Part shown: positions 1 to 10,262 of the stretch, one piece after another | Layout of the letters: every line of letters starts with the position of its first letter | How positions within the stretch are numbered: the first letter of the stretch is position 1 | Assembly: GCA_959605475.1 (NCBI GenBank) | Contig: CAUHFS010000023.1 | Span: forward strand, 1 to 36,389 | Direction of reading: 5' to 3' | Origin: an uncultured Collinsella sp. | Lineage (GTDB): Bacteria > Actinomycetota > Coriobacteriia > Coriobacteriales > Coriobacteriaceae | Length of the DNA stretch: 36,389 bases | Notes under the pieces: model-generated | Told to the model about the DNA's origin: nothing | The model's input: only the letters and a program-made list of their open reading frames with translations | Database searches by the model: none | Program-made: the position numbers and the translations under genes

Positions 1-1
1 T

Positions 2-502
2 CTCCTGCTTGGCTTGGTGCTGCTTTTGGTGTCGATGGTTCCCGCTGTCGTTGTGTCCGTGATTAAGAACGGTGCGGGTGGATCGGAGTATCCCGTCGCT
101 CTCATTCGGGCGGGAGCTTCGACAACGTCCATGGTGGGGGAGGCGGTGTTGTGCAGTATTCCGTTGCTGGTCATGGCATACGGCGTGATTTCCGTCGTCG
201 CTGCGTTGACAGCAGCGATTAGCCGCAACCCCGTTGTCACCGGAATGGTTTGCGCGGTTCTCTTGGTGTTGGGTTCGTTGAGCGCTCATGTTGAAAGCGT
301 GGGCATGGGCGTCGCGCTGCTGGCTCCATTCGCCTCGTTTGATCCCGCTTCCCAGGTGGGGACGATTGGGTTCCTTGGGCGAGGGACGAACGCGATGCCT
401 TTTGGAGAGGTCGTCGGCGCATCGGGCGCTCTGCTGGTGGTCTTGGGCGCCGTATCTCCGTTGATGGTGCGCCTGAGTGTTCCAAAGATCGAAAGGGGAT
501 GA
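2..502 (+). CDS. ABC transporter permease, 5'-truncated by window edge
   Basis: The reading frame is open to the left edge, so the true start lies outside the window. A TTG at 14 is only an internal codon. The product is almost entirely hydrophobic, with several alternating membrane segments and small loops, and has no catalytic motif. Its stop overlaps the start of an ABC ATPase gene by four bases (ATGA at 499-502), the usual arrangement of an ABC-2 type permease with its ATPase, so membrane export is the inferred role. The permease-then-ATPase order is the same as the domain order inside the fusion protein encoded at 1402-3216. The substrate is unknown. The family assignment rests mainly on context and hydrophobicity. 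Confidence 0.7.
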   Translation, partial: LLLGLVLLLVSMVPAVVVSVIKNGAGGSEYPVALIRAGASTTSMVGEAVLCSIPLLVMAYGVISVVAALTAAISRNPVVTGMVCAVLLVLGSLSAHVESVGMGVALLAPFASFDPASQVGTIGFLGRGTNAMPFGEVVGASGALLVVLGAVSPLMVRLSVPKIERG

Positions 503-1248
503 TCTCGATGATTGACCTTCAAACGCTGACGATCTCTTATGGAAAGAAGGTGCTCGTAGATTCGGTGAACGCTGAGTTTGCCCCGGGTACGGTCTACGGT
601 CTCGTCGCTCCGAACGGGCATGGAAAGACGACGTTGCTGCGTGCGATGGCAGGTTTGCCGGGTCCTCGCGTGGACGGGAGCATCGTTCTGGATGAGGTGC
701 AGGGTACGGGTGCGAGAGAGGTCCGTTCTATGATCTTCTATGCACCTGGTGAGGGGACGCTGCTGTATCCCGGATTGCGTGCGGAAGATCACCTCAAGAT
801 GGTTTGCGATATGTGGCCGCATGCTCGCGATATCGAAGAGATAGTGGAACAAACGCAGATAGGCGAGTTCGCGAAGATGAGGATCCGCACTCTGAGCCAG
901 GGCATGAAGCAGCAGCTTACCCTGGCGATTGCGTATGCGACGGGCGCGCGGTACCTTCTATTAGATGAGCCCATGAACGCGCTCGACCCCAGCAGGGTGG
1001 ACTTGCATTCCGAGATTCTCAGGAAGCTGGCCGATTCTGGTACGTGCATCATCATGTCATCCCACATCTTGGATTCGGTCGATAGGCTGTGCGATGAGAT
1101 TCTGTTTTTGAAGGATGGGAGGCTCATTAGAAGCATTCCGCAAGATGATGCTGCGCCGAAGTCTCCTGGATCCCATTTCGCAAAGCCTGCCGGACGCGCC
1201 GAGGGTGCGCTAAGCACGTATCGGCGACTCTACGAAAAGGGCGGGTAG
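499..1248 (+). CDS. ABC transporter ATP-binding protein
   Basis: This is a 249-residue nucleotide-binding subunit that should power the permease encoded just upstream. Visible motifs are the P-loop PNGHGKTT (38-45), signature LSQGMKQQL (132-140), Walker B YLLLDEP (152-158), D-loop ALD (161-163) and switch histidine SSH (187-189). The residue before PNG is Ala where GxxxxGK[ST] expects Gly, and the fusion at 1402-3216 shares this. The ATG at 499 sits inside the upstream stop and follows a GAAAGGGG ribosome binding site; a second in-frame ATG at 508 is an alternative. The gene uses AGG and AGA arginine codons and more T-ending codons than the core genes to the right, which may indicate transfer. 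The substrate cannot be told; peptide or antibiotic export is one possibility. Confidence 0.9.
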   Translation: MISMIDLQTLTISYGKKVLVDSVNAEFAPGTVYGLVAPNGHGKTTLLRAMAGLPGPRVDGSIVLDEVQGTGAREVRSMIFYAPGEGTLLYPGLRAEDHLKMVCDMWPHARDIEEIVEQTQIGEFAKMRIRTLSQGMKQQLTLAIAYATGARYLLLDEPMNALDPSRVDLHSEILRKLADSGTCIIMSSHILDSVDRLCDEILFLKDGRLIRSIPQDDAAPKSPGSHFAKPAGRAEGALSTYRRLYEKGG

Positions 1249-1401
1249 AAATGCAAGTTAAAAATCTATGTGGTCAATATAATACCGTTGAACCCGCATA
1301 TCGATACCGCTCAGCCATTCGCCTCGCCCCCATCGCACGCATCTTCATTCGGTCTGTCATTATTAATCTAACGATGCTTTGGGAAATGTAGGTGCTTCTA
1401 A

Positions 1402-3216
1402 ATGTACTGTCGACTTCTTCTCAAACTAATCCTAAGAGACAGGGCCGTATGGATTTGTACGCTCGTTCTCGCTGCAGCCTTTTCCGTCCCCATTGCGTTC
1501 AATTCACCCATCTACGGGCCCTTCTTTATGAAACAGGGCATGCAGGGCTTTGTCGACGCATTCAATACGCGCGCGCCCCAGGCCAGCGGCACAGACCTAT
1601 CTCCAGAGCAGCAAGCTGACGCGGAGCTTGCAAGATACGCGAACGCCGCCCTTGCCGCTCAAACCGACGCCGCCTTTCTCGATTCTGCCGAGAGCTACTA
1701 CGCGCTCATGGACGAAGGCTTCCAATCCGGGTCCATCGTGGGAGACCGAGAGACCAATGACGCGGAGCTCGCATATTGCCGTGCCCTGAGCAGTTCCGGC
1801 ATCACGGATATCCCGGCCTCCGCAAGCGACCTGCCATTCCTTTCCTTCCTGCCTTACGCCATTGCCGCGGTGCCGTCTTTCCTTCCCTTCATCCCCTTCC
1901 TTCTCTCGTCGATACTCGTGCTCGGCGCCACAAGGCCCGGGACCCTGGCGGCGAAGGCGCCCGTGCCCAAATTCCGGCGCCTTATCCAGATCGTGTTTTC
2001 GATAATCGCCGCGGGGGCCGCGATGCTCCTCGCCGGCCTCGCACCCGGGGGCATTTACGCCTTGGCCCTAAACGGCTTCGGGCAAATTGGGTACCCGATC
2101 GCCTTCTTCCATGACGGCGCGCTTACCACCACGACCGCGGGAAACGTCTTCACAGCCCTGCTTCTCGCGCTGCTTGCGGGCGGAACCTTGATATCCGTTT
2201 GCTCCGCCGTCCTATCGACCGCAACGAGGCGCGTCCTCGCGGGCCCCCTTACCTCCGCGCTGCTTGTCGCGGCCCCGGCATTCCCGTTACTGTCCGATTC
2301 GGCACTGGAGCATAACGCCGCGCTCAATCTCCTGCCGCTGGCCGTATTCTCGCCTATCGAGGCAACGGGCTACGTAGGATGCTTCCCGACAGAATTCATT
2401 GGCTCCGGTTCAGGCAGCGCATCGATGCTTGCCGTGGCCCTGGCATACGTCGCGGTCTTTTTTACGGTCGGCGCCGTTGCGACACGTTCCCCCAAACAGC
2501 CTGGACCCGCGAAAAAGCACCATGGGCTCGAGCTTCTGGACGCGAGCGTGGGATACGGAAGCACGACGATACTTTCAATCGGGTCGCTTTTCCTGAGCCC
2601 GGGAACGGCGGCGGGCCTCGTTGCTCCCAACGGCTCGGGGAAAACCACCCTTCTTGAAGCGCTGTCGGGCCAATTTCCCACCCGCATCCGCTCGGGAAGC
2701 CTGGCGGCAGACGGAATCTGCCAACGTCGATCAGCCGAATTTGCAGAACTCGTCTACCTGAGCTCTTCGGGCGGCGCGGATCTCTATCCCACGCTATCGG
2801 CCATCGAGCACCTTGCTTTCGTTAGGGAGGCGTGGAAATCGGCCGCCGACATCGACTCGCTCTGCGACTCCCTCGGAATCTCCCCATATCTCGACAAGCC
2901 GACCCGTAAACTCTCGACAGGAATGAAGCAGCAGGTAAAGCTTGCCATGGCGATAGCGACCGATTGCCCGTACCTCATCCTCGATGAACCGCTGAACGGC
3001 CTCGATCCGGGAAAGCGGAAAACCTCCTGCGACGCGATGCGCAGCGAGGTGGCGCGGGGACGCAGCGTGCTCATTTCAAGCCATCTACTCGACGACCTGG
3101 CAGACCTCACCAACTCGTTCTACTTCATCGAGGCCGGCACGCTCGTGGAAAAGATCAAGTCGTCCTCGCAGACGCTCAAGCAGGAATACCTCGATACATA
3201 CGAGGGAGGTGAATGA
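1402..3216 (+). CDS. ABC-2 type permease-ATPase fusion protein
   Basis: This 604-residue protein joins a membrane domain to an ATPase. Residues 16-34 form a first membrane helix, 35-145 an Ala-rich probably extracytoplasmic region, and about five further hydrophobic segments lie between 150 and 360. The ATPase domain covers about 375-590, with P-loop APNGSGKT (408-415), signature LSTGMKQQ (504-511), Walker B YLILDEP (524-530) and SSH (559-561). The nucleotide-binding part resembles the separate ATPase at 499-1248, including the Ala-initiated P-loop and a YP-x-L-x-A-x-x-HL stretch. It therefore looks like a fused version of the permease-ATPase pair upstream. ATG 1402 is preceded by a weak AGGTG. 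Two copies could form a homodimeric exporter; the substrate is unknown. Confidence 0.85.
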   Translation: MYCRLLLKLILRDRAVWICTLVLAAAFSVPIAFNSPIYGPFFMKQGMQGFVDAFNTRAPQASGTDLSPEQQADAELARYANAALAAQTDAAFLDSAESYYALMDEGFQSGSIVGDRETNDAELAYCRALSSSGITDIPASASDLPFLSFLPYAIAAVPSFLPFIPFLLSSILVLGATRPGTLAAKAPVPKFRRLIQIVFSIIAAGAAMLLAGLAPGGIYALALNGFGQIGYPIAFFHDGALTTTTAGNVFTALLLALLAGGTLISVCSAVLSTATRRVLAGPLTSALLVAAPAFPLLSDSALEHNAALNLLPLAVFSPIEATGYVGCFPTEFIGSGSGSASMLAVALAYVAVFFTVGAVATRSPKQPGPAKKHHGLELLDASVGYGSTTILSIGSLFLSPGTAAGLVAPNGSGKTTLLEALSGQFPTRIRSGSLAADGICQRRSAEFAELVYLSSSGGADLYPTLSAIEHLAFVREAWKSAADIDSLCDSLGISPYLDKPTRKLSTGMKQQVKLAMAIATDCPYLILDEPLNGLDPGKRKTSCDAMRSEVARGRSVLISSHLLDDLADLTNSFYFIEAGTLVEKIKSSSQTLKQEYLDTYEGGE

Positions 3217-3217
3217 C

Positions 3218-3256
3218 ATGAAACGGTTGATTTCCGATCTCAGCCGAACACATTGA
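3218..3256 (+). pseudogene. 12-codon ORF stub behind a strong RBS, probable deleted ABC gene
   Basis: One base after the fusion-gene stop there is an ATG with GGAGGTGA upstream (3205-3212), which would translate MKRLISDLSRTH and then stop. The position, spacing and start-like sequence suggest the 5' end of a third ABC permease gene whose body has been lost, with non-coding DNA joined at about 3250. A true short peptide or a coupling leader cannot be excluded. Confidence 0.4.
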
Positions 3257-3286
3257 GCGGAAAGGCCGTTCCCGCAGTCAGTCGAA

Positions 3287-3319
3287 CGTCCCCGGGGCCC
3301 TTCTCAGGCCCCGGGGACG
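3287..3319. terminator. Perfect 13-bp GC-rich hairpin
   Basis: CGTCCCCGGGGCC at 3287-3299 pairs perfectly with 3307-3319 around a 7-base loop. Only a TTTT follows a few bases later, so it may be a terminator for the ABC locus or a dispersed palindrome. The outer word GAACGTCCCC is shared with the hairpin after gltD at 35253. Confidence 0.55.
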
Positions 3320-3399
3320 GCATTTTCCCAGTTGAAGGAACGGTGGAGATGTGTTTCGATGGGTCAGATTCGTGTCGTTCCGAAAAGACCGTGAACCTT

Positions 3400-3428
3400 T
3401 TGTGGGACGCGCGGCGCCGTGGTACCAT
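3400..3428 (+). promoter_or_regulatory. Promoter for rpmE
   Basis: TTGTGG (3400-3405) and TACCAT (3423-3428) are separated by exactly 17 bases, in the right place to drive the rpmE leader and gene. This is a sequence match only. Confidence 0.5.
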
Positions 3429-3435
3429 AGCCGAG

Positions 3436-3512
3436 TTTGTTGTCTTGGTCGGAAACCAAGACGCCTTATGCGCTGATCGGTAACCAGCGCCTGACCAATA
3501 AGGAGTCCTACC
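3436..3512 (+). promoter_or_regulatory. rpmE 5' leader with two hairpins, candidate L31 autoregulatory element
   Basis: GTCTTGGT (3442-3449) pairs with ACCAAGAC (3455-3462) around CGGAA. A second stem, GCGCTG (3470-3475) with CAGCGC (3485-3490), follows at once, and then AAGGAG just before the rpmE ATG at 3513. Ribosomal-protein leader RNAs in front of L31 genes are an established class, with lineage-specific forms described in several bacterial groups, so autoregulation by L31 is plausible. I cannot match a consensus from memory. Confidence 0.5.
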
Positions 3513-3938
3513 ATGAAGCAGGGTATCCATCCCCAGTATGTCGAGTGCACGGTGACGTGCTCCTGCGGCAACACCTTCAAGACGCACGCTACCGTGTCCG
3601 AGATGAAGGTCGAGCTTTGCAACGAGTGCCACCCGTTCTACACCGGCCAGCAGAAGTTCGTCGACACCGGTGGACGCGTCCAGCGCTTCGCCGACAAGTT
3701 CGGTGGCGCCGCTGCCGCCCAGCTCAAGAAGGCTGAGGAGGCCAAGGCTGCCAAGGCCGCCAAGGCTGCTGAGGCCGAGGCCGCTCGCAAGGCCGCCGCT
3801 GAGGCTAAGGCTGCCGAGAAGGCCAAGCGTGCCGCTAAGTTCGCCGAGGAGGCTGCCAAGCAGGCCGCCGAGGCTCCCGCAGAGGCTCCCGTCGATGAGG
3901 CCGCTGCCGAGGCCGAGACCACCGAGGCTGCTGAGTAA
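3513..3938 (+). CDS. rpmE: Ribosomal protein L31 with long Ala/Lys/Glu-rich C-terminal tail
   Basis: This is a large-subunit ribosomal protein that bridges the 50S and 30S subunits. The first 65 residues are a standard zinc-type L31: MKQGIHPQYV start, Cys16-x-Cys18 and Cys36-x-x-Cys39 as the zinc ligands, then the HPFYTGQQKFVDTGGRVQRF block. L31 is normally about 70 residues. Here residues 66-141 form a low-complexity Ala-Lys-Glu tail likely to be helical or coiled-coil. ATG 3513 has an AAGGAG site. The gene is single, with its own promoter, hairpin leader and terminator. The tail is unusual in length and could be a lineage-specific extension. Confidence 0.97.
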   Translation: MKQGIHPQYVECTVTCSCGNTFKTHATVSEMKVELCNECHPFYTGQQKFVDTGGRVQRFADKFGGAAAAQLKKAEEAKAAKAAKAAEAEAARKAAAEAKAAEKAKRAAKFAEEAAKQAAEAPAEAPVDEAAAEAETTEAAE

Positions 3939-3975
3939 ATAGCTCGCCGCGGAATCACTCGCATTCATGGCATGA

Positions 3976-4015
3976 GGGCCGTGCATCCATTTGGGTGCGC
4001 GGCCCTTTTCTTTTT
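3976..4015 (+). terminator. rpmE intrinsic terminator
   Basis: GGGCCG-t-GCA pairs with TGC-g-CGGCCC across 3976-4005, extended by a CCA/TGG pair, and is followed by TTTTCTTTTT (4006-4015). Confidence 0.9.
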
Positions 4016-4016
4016 A

Positions 4017-4049
4017 TTGGTGCAAGCTAACCTGTCCCCGTGGCACCAA
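4017..4049. repeat. Small hairpin with AACCTGTCCC loop motif
   Basis: TTGGTGC (4017-4023) and GCACCAA (4043-4049) flank a 19-base loop holding AACCTGTCCC. The loop word recurs in hairpins at 4080-4116 and 17090-17126. The left arm starts right after the rpmE terminator T-run. Confidence 0.45.
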
Positions 4050-4079
4050 ATGGCAGAGAGACGGCGTTTGCTCAGATAA

Positions 4080-4116
4080 AACCTGCCAAAATAAACCTGT
4101 TCCATTGCGGCAGGTT
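4080..4116. repeat. 37-bp palindromic element, copy 1
   Basis: AACCTGCC (4080-4087) and GGCAGGTT (4109-4116) flank a 21-base loop beginning AAAATAAACCTGT. A copy with the same arm and loop lengths lies at 17090-17126 in front of the recombinase gene. This copy is in the secA upstream region. From 4117 to the secA start I see only a weak TACAAT (4179-4184) with no good -35. Confidence 0.55.
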
Positions 4117-4245
4117 GGTCATAGTTATTACGTGGCGGTCGAGGTCGACCGTATAGGCCGCGCCTTGTTTGGCTAAAGTACAATCATCTGTGTTTAACTC
4201 GCCCGCAGCTGCACGGCGTGGGCGATGGCCAAAAAGGAAAACCAC

Positions 4246-7052
<2,807 letters not shown>

Positions 7053-7053
<1 letters not shown>

Positions 7054-8201
7054 TGGCTGAGGCTTTAGAGGTAACGCCCGCCGAGCTGGACGCGTTTGCG
7101 GACCGGCTCGGCGAGGTCGAGTCGTATCTCCACTTGGACGAAAAGCGCACGCGCGTGACCGAGCTCGAGGCCAAAAGCGTGGCCCCCGGCTTTTGGGATG
7201 ACGCCGACGCCGCCCGTGCCACCATGGAGGAAATCGCGCGCACCAAGGAAGATATCGCTGCCGTGGACAACGCGCGCGGCGAGCTTTCCGATGCCCGCGC
7301 CGCGCTGGAGCTTGCCGAGGAGATGGGGGATGACCCCGATGCCGCCGCCCTTCGCGAGGAGGCTACAGCCACGGCTGAGCGCCTGGCCCGTGCCATCGAT
7401 GAGCTTGAGCTTTCGAGCTGGTTTACCGGTGAGTTCGATTACGGCGATGCCATTGTGACCATCAAGCCCGGACAGGGTGGTCTGGAGGCCCAGGACTGGA
7501 CCTTCATGCTCTTTAAGATGTACATGAAGTACTGCCAGCGTCGCGGCTGGAAGGTCACGATTAACGACTGCCCCGCTGCTGAGGTCATCGGCATCGACCG
7601 CGCGACCTTTACCGTCGAGGGCAAGGACGCATTTGGCATGCTGCGCGCCGAGGCCGGCGTCCACCGCTTGGTGCGCATTAGCCCCACCGACGACAAGAAA
7701 CGCCGCCAGACCACGTTTGCCGGCGTCGAGGTCATCCCCGTGCTACCCGATGATATCGATATCGAGATCAGCCCCGATGACATCCGCGTGGACGTGTACC
7801 ACGCGAGCGGCCCGGGCGGTCAGGGCGTGAACACCACCGACTCCGCCGTGCGTGTGACGCATTTTCCCAGCGGCATTGTGGTCACCTGCCAAAACGAGCG
7901 CAGCCAGATCCAGAACAAGGCCGCGTGCATGCAGATCCTCAAGGCTCGCCTGTACGAGATTGAGCTCGAGAAGCGCGCCGAGGCGCTCGATGAGATTCGC
8001 GGACCCAAAACCACGATCGGTTTTGGCAACCAGATTCGCAGCTACGTGCTCTACCCGTACCAGATGGTCAAGGATCTGCGCTCGGGTGTGGAGACCAGCA
8101 ATGTCGAGGCCGTTCTTGACGATGGCGACCTGGATCCGTTTGTAATTGGCTATCACCGTTGGGCTACCGGCAACGCCGGTGCGGAAGGCTCGGACGCCTA
8201 G
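7053..8201 (+). CDS. prfB: Peptide chain release factor 2
   Basis: RF2 reads UGA and UAA in the ribosomal A site and triggers peptide release. The 382-residue product has the PCRF coiled region, the codon-recognition domain and the catalytic GPGGQGVNT loop (GGQ at 255-257). Most RF2 genes contain an in-frame UGA near codon 26 that needs a +1 frameshift. Here the matching stretch (TATCTCCACTTGGAC, about 7125-7139) reads through with no stop, so that autoregulation is absent. The codon-reading tripeptide, usually Ser-Pro-Phe in RF2, is Ser210-Pro211-Thr212 here. The ATG shares a base with the secA stop. RF1 is unlikely, because the overall match and the FWDD start of the family follow RF2. Confidence 0.95.
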
Positions 8202-8292
8202 GCACATGGTTGGCTCCGGGTCGATGCAAACACTTCGCAGGGGGTGGTATTTGCTCGGTGAATCGGTAGAATCGAATACAGTAAGAAGTTCA

Positions 8293-8320
8293 AAGCGCAC
8301 TCGTTTGGGTGCGCTTTTTT
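8293..8320 (+). terminator. Terminator-like hairpin between prfB and the YitT gene
   Basis: AAGCGCAC (8293-8300) pairs with GTGCGCTT (8309-8316) and runs into TTTTTT. The next gene's GAGGGAGG binding site starts one base later, so the hairpin ends the secA-prfB transcript and could also attenuate read-through into the downstream gene. Confidence 0.85.
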
Positions 8321-8332
8321 GAGGGAGGCAGC

Positions 8333-9223
8333 ATGGCATATCGTCTGGACATCAAGCGCATTCTTTCGATGAACTTCTTTCACGATCTGCCCCAGATCAT
8401 GTTGGGGTGTGCCTTGGCCGCCATCGCGACCGACCTGTTTTTGATTCCCAATGGTCTTGCCGCCGGTGGCGTTACGGGCCTTGCGACTATTATCCAGGCA
8501 GTCGGCGCGGCGCGCGGCCTATCGCTTCCCGTTGGTATTCAGACGATCGTGATGAATGCCTTGCTGTTGCTGGTCGTTATGCGCGAGGGCGGCATGTTCT
8601 ACGTGGTGCAGACCGCGACGGGCTTTGTGCTGCTGGGCTTCTTTACCGATCTGTTCGCCCCGTTTGTAGCACCTCTGGCGGATGCGGACCTGATGCTCCC
8701 TGCCATGTGGGGGGGCATTATTACGGGCATCGGTTACGGCATGGTGTTGCGCGCCGGCGCCAACACCGGCGGCTCGGACACGATTGGCCAAATCATCTCG
8801 CGTAACACCTCGCTGCCGGTGGGCTCGACCGTCATGGCGATCGATGTTGCCGTATGCGCGCTGTCGGCTCCGGTCTTTTCAATCGAAAACGCACTATATG
8901 CAGGCCTTTCGATGGTCATTAGCGGCTACGTGATCGATGCCGTGGTCGATGGTGGCAACAAACGCCGTATGGTACTCATCATCTCGGACAAGTTCCCTGA
9001 TATCGCTGCCGATATCATGTATGGCCTGGGTCGTGGTTGTACCAAGTTTAAGGCGACTGGCATGTATTCGGGTGCCGAGAAGCCGGTGATTATGGTCATC
9101 GTGAGCCGTCGAGAGCTCAATACCCTCAAGACGATCGTGCGCGAGCGCGATCCTCACGCCATTGTGACGGTCGCTGACGTTACGGAAGCCTTCGGCGAGG
9201 GATTCAAGGACATTAGCGCGTAG
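8333..9223 (+). CDS. YitT family membrane protein (YitT/DUF2179)
   Basis: This is a 296-residue integral membrane protein of the YitT family, whose cellular function is not firmly established. About five hydrophobic segments lie between residues 20 and 205 and include the family-typical stretches LIPNGLAAGGVTGLA and GANTGGSDTIGQI. The C-terminal 80 residues form a soluble DUF2179 domain with KFKATGMYSGAEKPVIMVIV and a REL-x-x-L-K segment. ATG 8333 is favoured because GAGGGAGG is 5 bases upstream; a GTG at 8309 would lie inside the terminator stem. The gene stands alone. Confidence 0.9.
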   Translation: MAYRLDIKRILSMNFFHDLPQIMLGCALAAIATDLFLIPNGLAAGGVTGLATIIQAVGAARGLSLPVGIQTIVMNALLLLVVMREGGMFYVVQTATGFVLLGFFTDLFAPFVAPLADADLMLPAMWGGIITGIGYGMVLRAGANTGGSDTIGQIISRNTSLPVGSTVMAIDVAVCALSAPVFSIENALYAGLSMVISGYVIDAVVDGGNKRRMVLIISDKFPDIAADIMYGLGRGCTKFKATGMYSGAEKPVIMVIVSRRELNTLKTIVRERDPHAIVTVADVTEAFGEGFKDISA

Positions 9224-9286
9224 GGTCGATCGCGTTCCATCCAAAAGACGTTCACATTGATAAACCGTTTCATCAGCGGTTCTGCC

Positions 9287-9295
9287 TGCTAAATT
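9287..9295 (+). promoter_or_regulatory. Possible extended -10 for the transketolase genes
   Basis: TGCTAAATT fits an extended -10 (TGn plus TAAATT) about 135 bases before the first transketolase gene. No clear -35 is seen. The rest of 9224-9430 shows no gene. Confidence 0.25.
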
Positions 9296-9430
9296 GTTCA
9301 AGTAATGATAAAAACTCTGGTAAAGCCATCAGTTTCCAGCATAATGAATGACGTACGTGCATTGCGGCTGTGTTGGGATTACCTTCGGTGCCGTGCGCAT
9401 TTTGTCTAATGAGGATGAAAGGAAGGCACA

Positions 9431-10261
9431 ATGAGCGACGAAGAGCTCAAAAAGGTTGCCAACGAGGTAAGGAAGGGCATCGTCACCGGCGTGCACGCTG
9501 CCAAGTCCGGCCATCCGGGCGGTTCGCTCGGCGCTGCCGACATCATGACCTATCTGTACTTTGAGGAAATGAACGTCGACCCGGCCGACCCCCGCAAGGC
9601 CGACCGCGACCGCTTCGTGCTTTCCAAGGGTCACTGCGCGCCTGGTCTGTACGCCGTGCTCGCCGAGCGCGGATTCTTCCCCAAGGAGGATCTCGAGACG
9701 CTGCGCCACATCGGCAGCCACCTGCAGGGCCATCCCAACATGAATGACACCCCGGGCGTCGACATGTCCACCGGCTCGCTTGGCCAGGGCATCTCCGCCG
9801 CCGTGGGCATGGCCGTTGCCGCCAAGCACTGGGGCGACGACTATCGCACCTACGCCCTGCTGGGCGACGGCGAGAGCGAGGAGGGCCAGGTCTGGGAGGC
9901 CGCCATGTTTGCCGGCAACCAGCAGCTCGACAACCTCTGCGTGATCGTCGACCACAACGGCCTGCAGATCGACGGCCCCGTCGAGGAGGTCAACGACCCC
10001 ATGCCGCTCGCCGACAAGTTCCGCGCCTTTAAGTTCCACGTGGTGGAGCTCGCCGACGGCAACGATTTCGATCAGATCCGCGCCGCCTTTGCCGAGGCCC
10101 GCGCCACCAAGGGTCAGCCGACCGCCATTATCGCCGAGACCATGAAGGGCAAGGGCGTTTCCTTTATGGAGAACCAGGTGGGTTGGCACGGCAAGGCCCC
10201 CAACGATGAACAGTTTGAGCAGGCCATGGCAGAGCTCACGGCCGCCGGAGAGGAGCTCTAG
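9431..10261 (+). CDS. Transketolase, N-terminal subunit
   Basis: This is the thiamine-diphosphate-binding half of a transketolase encoded as two genes; it works with the product of 10263-11204. The enzyme moves two-carbon ketol units between sugar phosphates in the non-oxidative pentose phosphate pathway. The 276 residues contain SGHPGGSLGAADI (26-38), KGHCAPGLYA, and the ThDP/metal motif starting GDGESEEG (145-152) and ending at Asn176. ATG 9431 follows GAAAGGAAGG. The stop is two bases before the start of the C-terminal subunit gene, whose binding site lies inside this gene, so the pair is translationally coupled. Full-length transketolases are about 650 residues, and the two subunits together give about 590. 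Confidence 0.95.
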   Translation: MSDEELKKVANEVRKGIVTGVHAAKSGHPGGSLGAADIMTYLYFEEMNVDPADPRKADRDRFVLSKGHCAPGLYAVLAERGFFPKEDLETLRHIGSHLQGHPNMNDTPGVDMSTGSLGQGISAAVGMAVAAKHWGDDYRTYALLGDGESEEGQVWEAAMFAGNQQLDNLCVIVDHNGLQIDGPVEEVNDPMPLADKFRAFKFHVVELADGNDFDQIRAAFAEARATKGQPTAIIAETMKGKGVSFMENQVGWHGKAPNDEQFEQAMAELTAAGEEL

Positions 10262-10262
10262 G

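Noticed and set aside
3240..3986. Minus-strand frame opposite rpmE with Gly/Leu/Ser repeats
   Set aside because: Low-complexity product is the antisense of the Ala/Lys/Glu tail; the L31 call on the plus strand is certain.
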